From Alistipes sp. CAG:831 (lineage in GTDB: Bacteria > Bacteroidota > Bacteroidia > Bacteroidales > UBA932), in assembly GCA_000432775.1 (NCBI GenBank), contig HF990346.1:1-41766 (forward strand): a stretch of DNA of 41,766 nt, in the 5' to 3' direction. The position numbers and the translations under genes are program-made. Below, one piece after another: positions 40,930 through 41,766 of this stretch. The notes below the pieces were generated by a model. It was not told the DNA's origin, made no database searches, and saw only the letters and a program-made list of their open reading frames with translations. Numbering within the stretch: position 1 is the stretch's first letter; every line of letters starts with the position of its first letter.

Positions 40930-41697
40930 TTACTCTGCTGCGTTGTCACGGTTGCCTCCACGGGGGCGGCGGTCACGGCGGCGGCCTCCGCGTCCGCGGC
41001 GGTCGTCACGGCGCTCACCTGAGCCTCCGGTAGGCTTTGCGAATGTACCTACGTTGGGGGAGAGGTCACGCTTGCCATAAACCTCACCGTTGCAGATCCA
41101 TACCTTGATACCAAGAACACCTACCTTGGTGTGGGCCTCGGCGAGAGCGTAGTCGATATCGGCACGGAAGGTATGCAGAGGGGTACGGCCTTCCTTGTAG
41201 AGTTCCTTGCGGGCCATCTCAGCTCCACCGAGGCGGCCGCTGATAAGGATCTTGATACCCTCGGCTCCCATACGCATGGTGCTGGCAACTGCCATCTTGA
41301 TGGCACGGCGGTAAGATACACGGCCCTCGACCTGACGGGCGATGTTGTTGGCCACGATGTTGGCGTCGAGCTCGGGTCTCTTTACCTCGAAGATATTGAT
41401 CTGTACCTCTTTGTTGGTAATCTTGCGGAGCTCTTCCTTCAGCTTGTCAACCTCCTGGCCGCCCTTGCCGATGATGGCGCCGGGACGGGCTGTATGGATG
41501 GTCACTGTGATAAGCTTGAGGGTCCTCTCGATGACGATCTTGGAGAGGTTGACTTTGGAGATACGGGCATTGAGGTACTCACGTATCTTGGAGTCTTCGA
41601 GCAGCTTGGCTGCATAGTCATCCCCGCCGTACCAATTGGAGTCCCAGCCGCGGATGATTCCTATTCTGTTGCTGATAGGGTTGATTTTCTGTCCCAT
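40930..41697 (-). CDS. rpsC: 30S ribosomal protein S3
   Basis: 255 residues. Starts MGQKINPISNRIGIIRGWDSNWYGG, contains the KH domain with GAIIGKGGQEVDKLKEEL (about 65-85) and the C-terminal S3 domain with GRLGGAEMARKELYKEGRTP and ADIDYALAEAHTKVGVLGIK. The tail is a basic Arg/Gly/Asp-rich extension (DRRGRGGRRRDRRPRGG) longer than in E. coli, common in Bacteroidota. S3 binds 16S rRNA at the mRNA entry site. A clear AGGAGG lies 11 nt upstream and the start codon directly touches the rplV stop (TAAATG). It is the last gene before a terminator, which is unusual because rplP normally follows. Confidence 0.98.
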   Translation of the reverse strand: MGQKINPISNRIGIIRGWDSNWYGGDDYAAKLLEDSKIREYLNARISKVNLSKIVIERTLKLITVTIHTARPGAIIGKGGQEVDKLKEELRKITNKEVQINIFEVKRPELDANIVANNIARQVEGRVSYRRAIKMAVASTMRMGAEGIKILISGRLGGAEMARKELYKEGRTPLHTFRADIDYALAEAHTKVGVLGIKVWICNGEVYGKRDLSPNVGTFAKPTGGSGERRDDRRGRGGRRRDRRPRGGNRDNAAE

Positions 41698-41766
41698 TTA
41701 TTTTTCCTCCTGATTAGCGGGTTCGTTGTTTACTTCTGCTTTGGCGGGTTTCACTCCGACGATGAT
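41698..41766 (-). CDS. rplV: 50S ribosomal protein L22, C-terminal end (partial)
   Basis: Only the last 22 codons are in the window (IIVGVKPAKAEVNNEPANQE then EK and TAA). The IIVGV start fits the final strand of L22, and the acidic/Asn-rich tail is of the kind seen in Bacteroidota L22 extensions. The stop codon adjoins the rpsC start, the normal rplV-rpsC order. Identification rests mainly on position. Confidence 0.75.
   Translation of the reverse strand: MIVGVKPAKAEVNNEPANQEEK

Overview
The window looks like a chromosome segment of a fairly GC-rich member of the Bacteroidota, most likely the order Bacteroidales. Reasons: many starts are preceded by the Bacteroidota -7 promoter box TAnnTTTG, Shine-Dalgarno sites are mostly absent, and the gene families are typical (SusC-type receptors with an N-terminal carboxypeptidase-like domain, DUF4374 lipoprotein, FtsX-type permease trains, DUF3737, C39 peptide exporters). 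Genus cannot be fixed from the sequence alone; Rikenellaceae-like lineages would fit the base composition. Layout: 0-2.2 kb holds a WYL regulator, a decayed winged-helix fragment and a bile-acid:Na+ symporter family gene. 2.2-7.1 kb is a three-gene, overlapping iron/xenosiderophore-type uptake operon (TonB receptor, DUF4374 lipoprotein, PepSY membrane protein; Xus-like). 7.0-14.6 kb carries a cupin/carboxymuconolactone-decarboxylase fusion, a large lipoprotein with clan-CD-protease-like landmarks, a DUF3737-MalY pair, an AlbA/Schlafen ATPase-like regulator, a methyltransferase and a nitroreductase. 14.7-28.4 kb is one functional unit: a divergently read NtrC-type response regulator and histidine kinase next to a TolC-HlyD-permease-permease-permease-ATPase exporter operon. 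The gap between them holds a sigma-54-like promoter and a repeated palindromic operator, and the operon ends in a clear intrinsic terminator. 28.5-36.8 kb is an AT-richer, damaged accessory region. It contains a permease pseudogene, a small membrane protein, a very short HlyD, a C39 peptidase-ABC exporter, an outer-membrane barrel, the SPASM tail of a radical-SAM maturase (together the wreck of a modified-peptide export locus), twin secreted 193-residue proteins and a deleted AAA ATPase. 36.8-40.9 kb holds a membrane-anchored HTH protein, a PfkB sugar kinase and a Y1/HUH (RAYT-type) transposase. The kinase and transposase are bracketed by four copies of a repeat element not described in any family I know: 8-mers ATCTGAAC and GTTCAGAT at fixed 61/26 bp spacing. 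40.9-41.8 kb is the end of a ribosomal-protein operon (rplV-rpsC) that stops at a terminator right after rpsC, where rplP would normally follow. The best candidates for something new are (1) the phased-repeat family around the RAYT gene, coinciding with a break in the S10 operon, and (2) the sigma-54-controlled three-permease exporter with its operator array.
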